From Anomaloglossus baeobatrachus (taxonomy: Eukaryota > Chordata > Amphibia > Anura > Aromobatidae), in assembly GCF_048569485.1 (NCBI RefSeq), contig NC_134357.1, forward strand, positions 354,731,812-354,795,811: DNA of 64,000 nucleotides, in the 5' to 3' direction. Position numbers and translations under genes: made by a program. Of this stretch, positions 56,201 to 58,576 are shown piece after piece. The notes under the pieces are model-generated. The model ran no database searches and was not told the DNA's origin. It saw only the letters and a list, made by a program, of their open reading frames with translations. The first letter of the stretch is position 1. Each line of letters begins with the position of its first letter.

Positions 56201-58576
56201 ACATACCGGGGCAATACACCGAGGAGCAACCTGAGAGTGTAAACCTTCCCAGACCTAAATCACGTCGATATTTCTATTTGTATACTGAATAGTATGGCAT
56301 AGCCATAAATGAGAAAATGTGGACACCTTATTACAATATTATTTGTGGATTGAATTATTCTGTTTTTAGATCTGGGTTGTCACCAAGGACAACATCTACA
56401 AGGAGTTTGTATGTTCTCCTCGAATTGGCGTGGGATTTCTCCGGCTCTTTGTTTTTTCCAACACTCCTCCAAAGATACTGATAGTGAATTTAGATTGTGA
56501 GGGGACAGGAATGATAATGTCTGTAAAGCACTGCAGGCAAAATAAATACCGTATTACATGCCCTGCTACATTCATTGACAATGTAGAATACAAACAGCAC
56601 CATCTAGTGTTTTAGAAGGCAAATTACAAGTTTTGTGATTTTTTTTTTTTTTTTTTTTTTTGACTAGGCCTTGAATTGCATCATGGAGATGGTGGAAAAG
56701 ACAAAACGCTCTATGGCAGTGCTGCGCAGGTGTCAAGAGGTGGACAGGGATGAGCTGAATTACTGGAAGAGGCGTTATAGCGAGTCCTCTGAGCTTCGGA
56801 AAGGAAGTGAGCACTTAAGCAGACAACATAGTCCAACATCAACTGACTCGGGCACCAGTGGTAAGTAACATTTCTGGGGTATGTATTCATAGTCTTACCC
56901 TCCACTAATAAAGGGTAAAGGGAACGGAACCATCCACATGGTGGGTACACCCTAGGTGGCAGCCATACCGATACTCATGAGAACCTACTACTTTACAGGA
57001 TGCTTTATAGAGCTTCGCCAAACATCAGGGACATCCTGGTGGGCTTCCCCAAAAAGCTGACATACATTTTTTCTTGTAGACTCTCAGAGGGACTTTGGAA
57101 GTCGGAATTATGTTACTGAAGAAATCTGGAGGAAAGCAGGTATTGAACACATCCAAATGTACTGTTTAGGAATCCTTTTTTTAACTTTAGGATGAAATTT
57201 GTTTGAAATTTAGTGGTTTTTTTTACATATTAATTTTTACCATTTAAAATGTTAATACAGTAAATTCGACCATCAACATTAACCTCCCTCCTCCCTACAC
57301 AGAAGAAGCGGTTAATGAGGTGAAGCGACAGGCCATGTCTGAGGTACAAAAGGCGGTGACTGAAGCTGAACAGAAAGCGGTTCAGATGATCGCATCTGAA
57401 AAAGCTAGGATGGAACAGACTATTGCAGATGCCAAGAGGAGGGCAGCTGAAGATGCATTTCTTGTAGTAAATGAGCAGGAGGAGTCAACTGAGGTATGCA
57501 ATGGACTCTCCACCAACTGTAGAGATCCTCAGGGCCTCCGCCTGCCTGTACTCTGACTGACCTGCTATTTATCAATCATCACATGTATAAATCATGCTTA
57601 GAATAAGTTAAAAAGGTCTGATAGGTAGGGAACTGACCTCTGAGATCCAATATATCAAGAGAACAGGAGCTACTTTCTTCAAAAGCAATGTGGCTGCAGG
57701 GTCGCCCACTTGATGTTATTACTATTTCACCATAAGCATGGTCAAGTTCTAGCTGTAAAGTATGATCAATAAATAAAAAATTGTCTCTTGTTATATAACA
57801 TGGACATCACATTCATATAAAAGAGGGGTACATGTGTTATACAGCACAGTGTTGTAATGTGGTGGATCTGTAGTAAGGGCATAAAGCTAAAATTTTCCAT
57901 AGTTCTCGGGCATAGATGTAATCTTACCCATCTACGTTGTTCATGCCCATTGACCTGATCAGCTATGATTTTAGAAAGGGAAGGATAAATTAAGATATAA
58001 ATCTGATATTAATATAAGACAAGATGAGTAATGCGTTGTCAGTGCCAGTACATCTGTGATCTCAACCAGTAATAGACTAATTACATACTGTACCAAAAAA
58101 CAGTTTCTCGATTGCTCACAATGCCATTATGATTTGTCTCTCCCTTATATAAACCCATTATAGGACTGGTCTTCCCTACTTGATCTATGATATAATGTTG
58201 AATAAGGTGGCGGATGGGTTAATACCTAAGTTTAGTTCCCTCATATTTCACCTAGCCTTTGTAGTTTCATAATCTTATAATAATTTTTGCTTCTTTGCAG
58301 AGCTGTTGGAACTGTGGTCGTAAGGCCAGTGAGACCTGCAGCGGGTGTAACATTGCTCGATATTGCGGATCATTCTGCCAGCACAAAGACTGGGAAAAGC
58401 ATCATCGTATCTGTGGGCAGAATCTACATGGCCCTTCCAAGGCACTAACTCCCATCCGCTCCTTGGTACCCAAACCCTGTGACCCCATTTTGCTTAGTCC
58501 TGCTGTTGAACGAACATCCAATGCCACCTCACGCTCCTCCACTCCTGCATCTGTCACCGCTGTCGAAAGCTTGTGA
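11227..58576 (+). CDS. CBFA2T2: CBFA2T2 (MTGR1), ETO/MTG-family transcriptional corepressor, 11 coding exons
   Basis: Join 11227-11254, 45397-45540, 53355-53596, 55150-55239, 55334-55515, 55595-55857, 55954-56051, 56668-56860, 57080-57139, 57303-57493, 58301-58576: 1767 nt, 588 codons plus TGA. Every intron is GT-AG and all phases agree. Order: NHR1/TAFH about residues 104-197, NHR2 tetramerisation helix about 332-392, NHR3 coiled coil about 426-485, MYND zinc finger 499-535. ETO proteins are nuclear scaffolds that bring NCoR/SMRT and HDACs to DNA-bound factors; they do not bind DNA themselves. CBFA2T2 is chosen over RUNX1T1 and CBFA2T3 from remembered paralog sequences: [48 protein letters not shown] and a [12 protein letters not shown] tail fit MTGR1 best. 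Length fits the human protein (about 600). Intron 1 is 34 kb while three introns are under 100 bases. Exon 1 is the least certain part. Confidence 0.93.
11347..11429. mobile_element. Tiny piggyBac-like MITE
   Basis: Perfect-ended hairpin: TTAA/CACTAGAACTACT at the left and AGTAGTTCTAGTG/TTAA at the right, 83 bases between the TTAA sites. TTAA duplication with CACTAG-type ends is typical of piggyBac-like elements. It starts only 92 bases after the exon 1 donor. Confidence 0.65.
11780..11855 (+). mobile_element. Interspersed repeat tail
   Basis: GTTGAACTAGATGGACC...TTTTTTCAATCTATGTAACTATG is a motif I recognise as the end of a very common frog interspersed repeat. The family name is not certain, and only the end is evident. 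Confidence 0.4.
12390..12645 (-). mobile_element. tRNA-derived SINE, near full length, minus strand
   Basis: On the minus strand it starts GGCACGGTGGCTCAGTGG (A-box region), has a GGGTTCAAATCCCACC B box, then the conserved TTTGCGTGGGTTTCCTCC body and an ATTATT-repeat tail. This is the V-SINE type of fish and amphibians. It forms an inverted pair with the copy at 12935-13165. Confidence 0.8.
12935..13165 (+). mobile_element. tRNA-derived SINE, 5'-truncated, plus strand
   Basis: Begins in the promoter region at CTTGCAGCGCTGGGG, so the A box is missing. It then carries the B box (GGTTCAAATCC), the TTTGCGTGGGTTTCCTCC body, and the AAGCGCTTTGGAATTAATGG tail. Same family as 12390-12645, in opposite orientation, about 290 bases away. 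Confidence 0.8.
13551..14044. mobile_element. PIF/Harbinger-like MITE (GCTTTCACAC family)
   Basis: Ends AGCTGCTTTCACACATC and GTGTGTGAAAGCAGCC flanked by TAA (13548-13550, 14045-14047). The interior is long complementary arms of GGATGCGG, GCCGCATCC and AACGCAT modules, so open frames appear on both strands in mirror image. None is a gene. Confidence 0.8.
14045..15930 (+). other. Intron 1 segment, mostly unique sequence
   Basis: No terminal-repeat structures seen. Around 14990-15260 there is a balanced-composition island with TGGCTGCTCTGCGGCC, GGCCCAGGCCTGGC and ATTGATTAGACAGG. It stands out from the A/T-rich intron and could be a regulatory element. A 30-codon frame at 14971-15063 follows a TTTTTTAG acceptor-like site but matches nothing I know. 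Confidence 0.45.
15962..16779. mobile_element. PIF/Harbinger-like MITE nested in a T2-like MITE
   Basis: Ends GGCTATGTTCACATTTCCG and CGGAAATGTGAACATAGCC. Left flank TTA (15959-15961); right flank TTG, which reads as a mutated copy. The centre (16250-16630) is an expansion of 36-bp palindromic modules. Confidence 0.82.
16250..16630. repeat. 36-bp palindromic module array (GATCAGCTGATC)
   Basis: Repeated direct and inverted units containing GATCAGCTGATC followed by CCCGGCGGCCGGCT-like sequence and GTGAGC or GTGAACGATCGCTC spacers. The same 36-bp module recurs at 63625-63750 inside another MITE. The result is a cluster of nested hairpins. Confidence 0.85.
17108..17533. mobile_element. PIF/Harbinger-like MITE (CCCCTTTACACAC family)
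   Basis: Ends GGCCCCTTTACACACTG and CAGTGTGTAAAGGGGCC, each abutting TTA/TAA. The interior has CAGCGATC and GATCGCTGG modules in inverted orientation and no open frame of note. Confidence 0.8.
17550..17622. repeat. Short palindrome between two MITEs
   Basis: CCAGGGTAAATATCGGGTAA ... TTACCTGATATTTACCCTGG with a GCAAAGCGCTTTGC centre. A related CGGGTAACCAAG...CCTGGTTAC segment occurs at 63394-63425 inside the MITE there, so this is probably a remnant of such an element. Confidence 0.6.
17634..18037. mobile_element. MITE with AGGTACCTTCACACATAACG ends
   Basis: Terminal repeats AGGTACCTTCACACATAACG and CGTTATGTGTGACAGTACCT sit between TAA and TTA. Internal GATCGCAGG, GCGATCTC and GCTAGCGATC modules are arranged as long arms. 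The minus-strand frame of 178 codons over this and the next element is a repeat artefact. Confidence 0.78.
18038..18285. mobile_element. Partial MITE related to its left neighbour
   Basis: Carries GTCGGTGCTCGTTGGTCTCC, an inverted GGGAGACCAACGAGC, and an AGCGATCTCGCTAGCGATC right arm ending GAAGTACCCCTTAA. The left terminus is not preserved. It directly adjoins the element that ends at 18037. Confidence 0.55.
18286..18875. other. Intron 1 segment, no feature recognised
   Basis: Mixed sequence with no clear terminal repeats or reading frames. Confidence 0.4.
18876..19333. mobile_element. MITE-like inverted-repeat element
   Basis: Left arm GGGTCAGCACACACGGCGAG, right arm CTCGCAGTAATCCCCGTGTGAC. 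Internal GAGTGGAATGCGAT and ATTGCATTCCACTCG are mirrored. Borders are approximate and no clean target duplication was identified. Confidence 0.55.
19334..20124. other. Intron 1 segment, no feature recognised
   Basis: No terminal repeats, tandem repeats or coding potential that I can support. Confidence 0.4.
20133..20546. mobile_element. hAT-like MITE with 8-bp target duplication
   Basis: Terminal repeats TAGAGATGAG and CTCATCTCTA, flanked by CTAACAAG (20125-20132) and CTAACGAG (20547-20554), an eight-base duplication with one difference. Eight-base duplications and TAGAGATGAG ends fit hAT. The interior has GTTCGG modules and no transposase. Confidence 0.8.
20945..21297. mobile_element. Fold-back MITE (CCTCCAATTAGAAATG arms)
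   Basis: Left arm GTATTCCCATCACCAAG ... CTCTTACCTCATGTGCAGGG. The right arm mirrors it (CCCTGCACATGAGGTAAGAG ... GATAAGATCTTGGAGATG). The centre has GGTAACCATGGCTACGACC and its inverse. The full 350-bp element is one hairpin. Superfamily not assigned. Confidence 0.8.
21298..21758. other. Intron 1 segment, no feature recognised
   Basis: A/T-rich sequence without clear repeat ends. The segment CCTACTTTTGGGCCACCCTGTATA looks like an old repeat tail, but I cannot assign it. Confidence 0.35.
21759..22330. mobile_element. PIF/Harbinger-like MITE (GCTTTACACGCTGCGA family)
   Basis: Ends AGGGTACTTTACACGCTGCG and CGCAGCGTGTAAAGCACCCT between TAA copies (21756-21758, 22331-22333). Contains GATATCG, CCTGCGGTGTCACACG and GCGGAGGGGCGGAGATGAG modules shared with 27187, 39967 and 52386. 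Confidence 0.8.
22688..23752. mobile_element. T2/Kolobok-like MITE with nested Harbinger insertion
   Basis: Left TTAA (22684-22687) then AGGGAACCTGTCAGG; right CCTGACAGGTTCCCTT then CAAG, read as a decayed TTAA. Arms such as GTGCAATATGCACCCAG and TTAGCATGTTAGTACACCC are mirrored about the centre. The right half is split by the MITE at 23286-23678. Confidence 0.83.
23286..23678. mobile_element. PIF/Harbinger-like MITE nested in the T2-like element
   Basis: Ends GGCTATGTGCACACAGTGCG and GCAGTGTGCGAACCTAGCC, flanked by TTA on both sides (23283-23285, 23679-23681). Interior of TGCGTTTTT and AAAAACGCA modules. The same family ends the 2-kb element at 48390-50444. Confidence 0.85.
23753..26095. 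other. Intron 1 segment with a possible conserved island
   Basis: Mostly unique. 24500-24850 has balanced composition with TTTCCTTTTCCCCTCGG, GAACAGCCCACTCAGCTGGG and GAGGCCTTTGCAGAAAGC. It lacks repeat signatures and is a plausible intronic enhancer. Around 25260-25930 there are GCGGCAC and TTCACACA fragments suggesting decayed MITEs. Confidence 0.4.
26096..26526. mobile_element. PIF/Harbinger-like MITE
   Basis: Ends GGCTCTGTGCGCACTAGTGC and CTAGTGCACACATAGCC with TAA at both borders (26093-26095, 26527-26529). Interior CCGCGG and GCAAATCCGC modules plus a TTTCTCGAGAAAATTTC palindromic stretch. Confidence 0.8.
26638..27183. mobile_element. MITE-like composite ending at a shared TTA
   Basis: Left border after TAA (GGTTATGTCCCCATG), right border CAGTGCGCACAGACAC before TTA. 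The right half (from about 26860) is of the GTGCGCAC family with CCGCAGG modules. The left half resembles the repeat at 9595-9790. May be two elements fused by nesting. Confidence 0.5.
27187..27768. mobile_element. PIF/Harbinger-like MITE (GCTTTGCACACTACGAC family)
   Basis: Starts GGCGGGCTTTGCACACTACG directly after the TTA that closes the previous element (27184-27186). Ends CGTAGCGTGCAAAGTACCCC before TAA. Closest relative in the window is 52386-52914, in the opposite orientation. Confidence 0.8.
27769..28309. other. Probable left part of another MITE
   Basis: Begins GGCTTCCTTCACACATCTC immediately after the TAA of the preceding element, again a nested boundary, but no matching right end was found. 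The rest contains GGACAGCACAGG and CGTGCAAAACG short inverted segments. Confidence 0.4.
28310..28455. mobile_element. T2/Kolobok-like MITE, right arm only
   Basis: Ends CCTGGTGACAGATTCCCTTTAA, the mirror of the AGGGAA...CTGTCA left end seen in other copies, at a TTAA (28454-28457). The left arm is not preserved. Confidence 0.6.
28480..28826. mobile_element. MITE-like repeat, same family as pieces near 9.6 and 5.1 kb
   Basis: Contains TTTTTGATACTTGTTATCTGG and TATTTGGCTTTGACAA (compare 9723-9754) and CATAGCCACAAGAGAAATTG with CACCGCAGGTCAG (compare 5100-5150). This uninterrupted copy shows that the other two were broken by later insertions. Confidence 0.55.
28828..30029. mobile_element. Long PIF/Harbinger-like MITE (CTTTCACACTTGCGTT family)
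   Basis: Ends GGCTTCTTTCACACTTGCG and CGCAAGTGTGAAAGCGCCC, flanked by TAA (28825-28827, 30030-30032). The 1.2-kb interior includes CGCGATCAGCTGTG and CACAGCTGATCGCGCGG inverted segments and CCAATCA boxes. No transposase frame. Same terminal family as 63137-63902. Confidence 0.8.
30180..30580. mobile_element. PIF/Harbinger-like MITE, first of three abutting copies
   Basis: Ends GCTATGTGCGCACTAG and GTGTGCACATAGCC. The right border TAA (30581-30583) is also the left border of the next element. Interior of CCGCGG, TGCGGTTTTACC and AACCGC modules. Confidence 0.8.
30584..30841. mobile_element. PIF/Harbinger-like MITE, second of three abutting copies
   Basis: Ends GGCCATGTGCGCACTTG and CAGCGTGCGCACATAGCC, with TAA shared on both sides (30581-30583, 30842-30844). 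At 258 bases it is a compact member of the family. Confidence 0.85.
30845..31173. mobile_element. MITE, third abutting copy, different terminal family
   Basis: Ends GGCCTCATTCAGACGTG and ACTGAATGAGGCC between TAA copies. It contains ATCAGTGATTTTCC and GGATTTTCATGGATCCC, the sequence type from which the 41-bp minisatellite at 5.3 kb appears to derive. Confidence 0.8.
31196..32710. mobile_element. MITE split by an LTR-type insertion
   Basis: Left end GGCGGCTGTCACACTGCG after TTA. Inner arms CACCGTGTGCTCTGTTGTGC (left) and GCACAACAGAGCACACGGTG (right) now flank an inserted 1.2-kb element. The right terminus near 32700 is not well defined. Confidence 0.65.
31362..32571 (-). mobile_element. Solo-LTR-like fossil with 6-bp target duplication
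   Basis: Precisely bounded: TATGCT precedes (31356-31361) and follows (32572-32577). On the minus strand it starts TGTGACGCCCTGAC. No internal gag or pol is seen, so it looks like a solo LTR of 1210 bases. The clean target duplication suggests moderate age. The family is shared with 881-1208, 33925-35218 and probably 3886-5100. Confidence 0.72.
32711..33924. other. Intron 1 segment with a possible conserved island
   Basis: Mostly without repeat signatures. 33050-33220 (TGGAGGTGGGCGGCTGAC ... GGAGCCGCAGGCTGGTCC) has balanced composition and could be regulatory. GGCTGGGTTCACACTTTGC at 33415 looks like a MITE left end without a partner. Confidence 0.4.
33925..35218 (-). mobile_element. LTR-type fossil (solo-LTR-like)
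   Basis: Right end CAGGGCGTCACA; on the minus strand it starts TGTGACGCCCTGGACC. Contains the TTCGTGACGCCACCCACGG segment shared in reverse with 3886-5100. No coding interior. The left border is approximate and no clear target duplication was found. Confidence 0.6.
35267..35494. mobile_element. Near-perfect hairpin MITE, 228 bp
   Basis: GGCCGGTGTCACACTTGCG ... CGCAAGTGTGACACCGACC, with AGTTA and TAACT outside continuing the palindrome. Inner arms CACACTCTCCTCACAGGAGC and GCTCCTGTGAGGAGAGTGTG are fully complementary. The few mismatches suggest a relatively recent copy. Confidence 0.88.
35495..36782. other. Intron 1 segment, no feature recognised
   Basis: A/T-rich. GGCCGTGCTCAGACGGGCGC at 36139 resembles a MITE left end, but no right partner is visible. 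Confidence 0.4.
36783..36974. mobile_element. Short PIF/Harbinger-like MITE
   Basis: Ends GGCCTCGTGCACACGTTGAG and CTCAACATGTGCACGTGGCC with TTA on both sides. CACTCCTGG and CCAGGAGTGGG mirror each other inside. A partial repeat of the right arm follows at 36975-37026 (ACGCCCCAAATGCTCACC). Confidence 0.8.
36975..37681. other. Intron 1 segment, no feature recognised
   Basis: Includes a degraded inverted pair (AAGTGTACCTCTACTTTCAC near 37042 and GTGAAAGTGGAGGTAAGCC near 37297) that probably marks an old MITE of about 280 bases. Nothing else supported. Confidence 0.45.
38136..38422. repeat. 33-bp minisatellite, about nine copies
   Basis: Units of 33 bases (GTGCTCCATCCGCCATGCTG CGCACTCCCAAAC), nearly identical in the middle and more variable at both ends. 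The period is a multiple of three, so all unstopped frames remain open. Frames of 228-477 codons across it are artefacts. Confidence 0.94.
38423..39031. repeat. 21-bp-based minisatellite (CAGCATCAGCCTCTCTCCTCC)
   Basis: Degenerate tandem units of CAGCATCAGCCTCTC plus TCCTCC with CCAGCCTCCCC insertions, about 600 bases. Strongly pyrimidine-rich on the + strand, so it could form triplex or slipped structures. Confidence 0.92.
39066..39152. repeat. CA microsatellite cluster
   Basis: Interrupted CACACA runs separated by TCGCACATCAGAACACAC and ATCCGATCGCATACAC. It follows the 21-bp array directly. Confidence 0.9.
39967..40370. mobile_element. MITE of the GCTTTACACGCTGCGA family, right end lost
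   Basis: Starts AGGGGGCTTTACACGCTGCG and contains the GTGTCACACGTAGCGATGTG and GGAACGACGAACAAC modules of the element at 21759-22330. The expected right terminus is absent or decayed, so the right limit is approximate. Confidence 0.6.
40500..40640. mobile_element. Short inverted-repeat element
   Basis: AATTGACTACTGGGTGTTACC at the left mirrors GGGAACACCCAATTGTCAATT at the right, with TGTCAGGCTGTGTAG in the loop. A MITE-like hairpin of about 135 bases. Superfamily not assigned. Confidence 0.65.
40641..43448. other. Intron 1 segment, mostly unique
   Basis: No complete elements found. 41090-41390 (CCAAGAAAATATCC ... AGACAGCCATGATAATAAAAAG) has no repeat signature and balanced composition, so it may be conserved non-coding DNA. 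GACTATGTTCACACGTTGC at 42559 resembles an unpaired MITE end. Confidence 0.4.
43449..43727. mobile_element. PIF/Harbinger-like MITE
   Basis: Ends GGGCGCTTTTCAACTTGCG and ATGGAAAAGCGCCC, flanked by TTA (43446-43448, 43728-43730). Internal CGCATTGCGAGTGCAATC and GATTGCACTCGCAC are mirrored near the right end. Confidence 0.78.
43728..45396. other. End of intron 1, with unique island and repeat motif
   Basis: 44180-44400 is a repeat-free stretch (CATTGTTTCATTGGAGATTAG ... GGCCTTCATTAGGAAAGC) and may be regulatory. At 45296-45325 a CTGATGAA...GCGAAACGCGT module, also in the 1-362 palindrome, lies about 70 bases before the exon 2 acceptor. Confidence 0.45.
45397..45540 (+). CDS. CBFA2T2: CBFA2T2 coding exon 2
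   Basis: Encodes residues 10-57 and the first base of codon 58: [20 protein letters not shown] ... [11 protein letters not shown]. Acceptor TTTGTAG at 45391-45396 and donor C/GTATGT. This is the Pro/Ser-rich N-terminal region (mammalian [19 protein letters not shown]). Met19 could serve as an alternative start giving an ETO-like MPGSP N-terminus. Entry phase 1 and exit phase 1 match the neighbouring exons. Confidence 0.93.
46186..47788 (+). mobile_element. Tc1/mariner transposon (Passport-like), whole but inactive
   Basis: 1603 bases between TA dinucleotides (46184-46185, 47789-47790). The long terminal inverted repeats of about 200 bases begin CAGTGCCTTGCGAAAGTATT and end with the complement. 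Inner parts (GTGAAGTTGAACGAAATTTA, mirrored at 47647-47666) complete an IR/DR layout. It lies in intron 2, sense with CBFA2T2. Confidence 0.93.
46576..47569 (+). pseudogene. Tc1 transposase pseudogene (DD34E)
   Basis: Starts [18 protein letters not shown] with paired helix-turn-helix DNA-binding signatures ([15 protein letters not shown]), then the catalytic core. All three acidic residues are present: D in LWSDETK (47026-47028), D in QQDNDSKH (47299-47301), E in NPIENLW (47404-47406), with 34 residues between the last two. The reading frame is broken by at least three frameshifts (about 46840, 46950 and 47420), and two in-frame stops lie in the last 50 codons before GGATKY. It resembles the Passport family of fish and frogs most, from remembered sequence. 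Confidence 0.9.
47791..48389. other. Intron 2 segment, no feature recognised
   Basis: An imperfect inverted pair (GTTCTCCTCTGGTAAC at 47869 and GTAACCAGAGAAGAAC at 47929) suggests a decayed hairpin element. Otherwise nothing supported. Confidence 0.4.
48630..48835. repeat. Tandem repeat of about 70 bp, three copies
   Basis: Each copy contains GAGCAGACAGC, CTACAAGGCTCAGCATCC and CCAGGACTGTATGC. The copies differ by small indels, so open frames here jump between registers. Confidence 0.8.
48975..49018. repeat. Perfect A/T palindrome
   Basis: TAAATTATTTCATGAA followed directly by its reverse complement TTCATGAAATAATTTA, extended by flanking T and A runs. It separates two copies of the TGACGTGRGCTTCGCC module. 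Confidence 0.85.
50449..50645 (+). mobile_element. Interspersed repeat fragment
   Basis: Contains CCTGATAAAGAGACCTGAGT and ACCATCTTTTCAGTTCGCC, motifs I recognise from a common frog repeat. The class is not assigned. Confidence 0.4.
50649..51673 (-). mobile_element. Solo-LTR-like fossil in intron 2
   Basis: Bounded by TTTT on both sides (50645-50648, 51674-51677), with ends TGACGCACCC and GGGGCGCCACA. Shares the TTTACTCACTGGTTTTG-type segment with the element at 62356. No internal coding region, so it looks like a solo LTR of about 1025 bases. Confidence 0.6.
51674..52385. other. Intron 2 segment, no feature recognised
   Basis: Mixed A/T-rich sequence. No terminal repeats or coding potential supported. 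Confidence 0.4.
52386..52914. mobile_element. PIF/Harbinger-like MITE (CTTTGCACGCTACGAC family)
   Basis: Ends GGGGTACTTTGCACGCTACG and GTAGTGTGCAAAGTACCCC, flanked by TAA (52383-52385, 52915-52917). Internal CGACGGGGGCGGGTCGTG, GAAGCGGAGGGGCGGAG and GCCGCAGGAACGAGG modules. It is the reverse-oriented sister of 27187-27768. Confidence 0.83.
52915..53354. other. End of intron 2, no feature recognised
   Basis: A/T-rich intron sequence leading to a pyrimidine-containing acceptor (CTTCTGTACTCTGCAG) for exon 3. Confidence 0.45.
53355..53596 (+). CDS. CBFA2T2: CBFA2T2 coding exon 3 (start of NHR1/TAFH)
   Basis: Residues 58-138. It opens with the Pro/Ser-rich linker ([16 protein letters not shown], then a run of seven Ser) and enters NHR1 at [20 protein letters not shown], ending in [11 protein letters not shown]1 is the TAFH-type helical domain that binds activator surfaces such as the E-protein AD1. 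Acceptor CTCTGCAG, donor GTG/GTAAGT, exit phase 0. Confidence 0.97.
53834..54228. mobile_element. T2/Kolobok-like MITE in intron 3
   Basis: TTAA then ATGGAATCTGTCAGCAGG; right end CCTGCTGACCGATTCCCAT then TTAA. Terminal motifs are diverged relatives of AGGGAACCTGTCA. Arms of about 25 bases. Confidence 0.78.
54409..54915. mobile_element. T2/Kolobok-like MITE in intron 3, second copy
   Basis: TTAA then AGGGAACCTGGCACCAGG; right end ATCCAGTGACCAATTCCAT then TTAA. The inner arms CCCATATAAAGTAGG and CCTACTTTATATGGG mirror each other. It is a different subfamily from the copy 180 bases upstream. Confidence 0.82.
55150..55239 (+). CDS. CBFA2T2: CBFA2T2 coding exon 4 (NHR1)
   Basis: Residues 139-168, [18 protein letters not shown] then [12 protein letters not shown], the core of NHR1. 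Phase 0 at both ends. Acceptor TTCAACAG, donor AAG/GTGAAC. Confidence 0.97.
55334..55515 (+). CDS. CBFA2T2: CBFA2T2 coding exon 5 (end of NHR1)
   Basis: Residues 169-228 plus two bases of codon 229. [18 protein letters not shown] and [12 protein letters not shown] finish NHR1. A Ser-rich linker follows, ending [16 protein letters not shown] is an MTGR1-type reading (ETO has LAKQNPAQ). Intron 4 is only 94 bases. Confidence 0.97.
55595..55857 (+). CDS. CBFA2T2: CBFA2T2 coding exon 6 (linker)
   Basis: Residues 229-316. Pro-rich linker with [35 protein letters not shown] and SQLYREP, closely following mammalian MTGR1. Intron 5 before it is 79 bases, near the lower limit for vertebrate splicing; intron 6 after it is 96 bases. 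Confidence 0.97.
55954..56051 (+). CDS. CBFA2T2: CBFA2T2 coding exon 7 (start of NHR2)
   Basis: Residues 317-349: [18 protein letters not shown] then [14 protein letters not shown], the first part of NHR2, the amphipathic helix that makes ETO proteins tetramers and pairs with other family members. Ends phase 0 before GTAAGG. The MNGSLNNG stretch is slightly longer than I recall for the human protein. Confidence 0.96.
56380..56548 (+). mobile_element. SINE fragment in intron 7
   Basis: CACCAAGGACAACATCTAC ... GGAGTTTGTATGTTCTCC and GTAAAGCACTGCAGGC match the body and tail of the SINEs at 12.4 and 12.9 kb. The promoter half is missing and divergence is higher, so it is an older copy. Confidence 0.72.
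56639..56667 (+). promoter_or_regulatory. Extreme poly-T tract at the exon 8 acceptor
   Basis: Twenty-three consecutive T bases (56639-56661) are followed by GACTAG and the exon. It serves as the polypyrimidine tract. A mononucleotide run this long is length-unstable and could alter inclusion of exon 8, which encodes most of NHR2. Confidence 0.8.
56668..56860 (+). CDS. CBFA2T2: CBFA2T2 coding exon 8 (NHR2)
   Basis: Residues 350-413 plus one base. [20 protein letters not shown] and [19 protein letters not shown] complete NHR2; [15 protein letters not shown] is the linker. Acceptor is the unusual GACTAG after a T run. Donor GTG/GTAAGT. Skipping this exon would shift the frame (193 bases). Confidence 0.97.
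57080..57139 (+). CDS. CBFA2T2: CBFA2T2 coding exon 9 (small)
   Basis: Sixty bases: [20 protein letters not shown], residues 414-433, with split codons at both ends (phase 1 to phase 1). It leads into NHR3 and is shorter around SRN-YV than I remember for human (SRPGTGYV). Its length is a multiple of three, so skipping it would keep frame. Confidence 0.95.
57303..57493 (+). CDS. CBFA2T2: CBFA2T2 coding exon 10 (NHR3 coiled coil)
   Basis: Residues 434-497: [20 protein letters not shown] then [18 protein letters not shown] and [21 protein letters not shown] charged heptad-like helix, NHR3, in the ETO family reported to bind the PKA RII subunit and to help corepressor contacts. Acceptor CTACACAG, donor GAG/GTATGC. 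Confidence 0.97.
58301..58576 (+). CDS. CBFA2T2: CBFA2T2 coding exon 11 (MYND zinc finger, stop)
   Basis: Residues 498-588 and TGA. The MYND finger has ligands C499, C502, C510, C513, C519, C523, H531 and C535 in [16 protein letters not shown] / [19 protein letters not shown] / RICG, all intact. This finger binds PPPLI-type motifs in NCoR/SMRT. The Ser/Thr-rich tail ends [15 protein letters not shown], shorter than the mammalian ...TAIDTNGL form I recall. Acceptor TTCTTTGCAG. Confidence 0.98.
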   Translation, partial: SCWNCGRKASETCSGCNIARYCGSFCQHKDWEKHHRICGQNLHGPSKALTPIRSLVPKPCDPILLSPAVERTSNATSRSSTPASVTAVESL

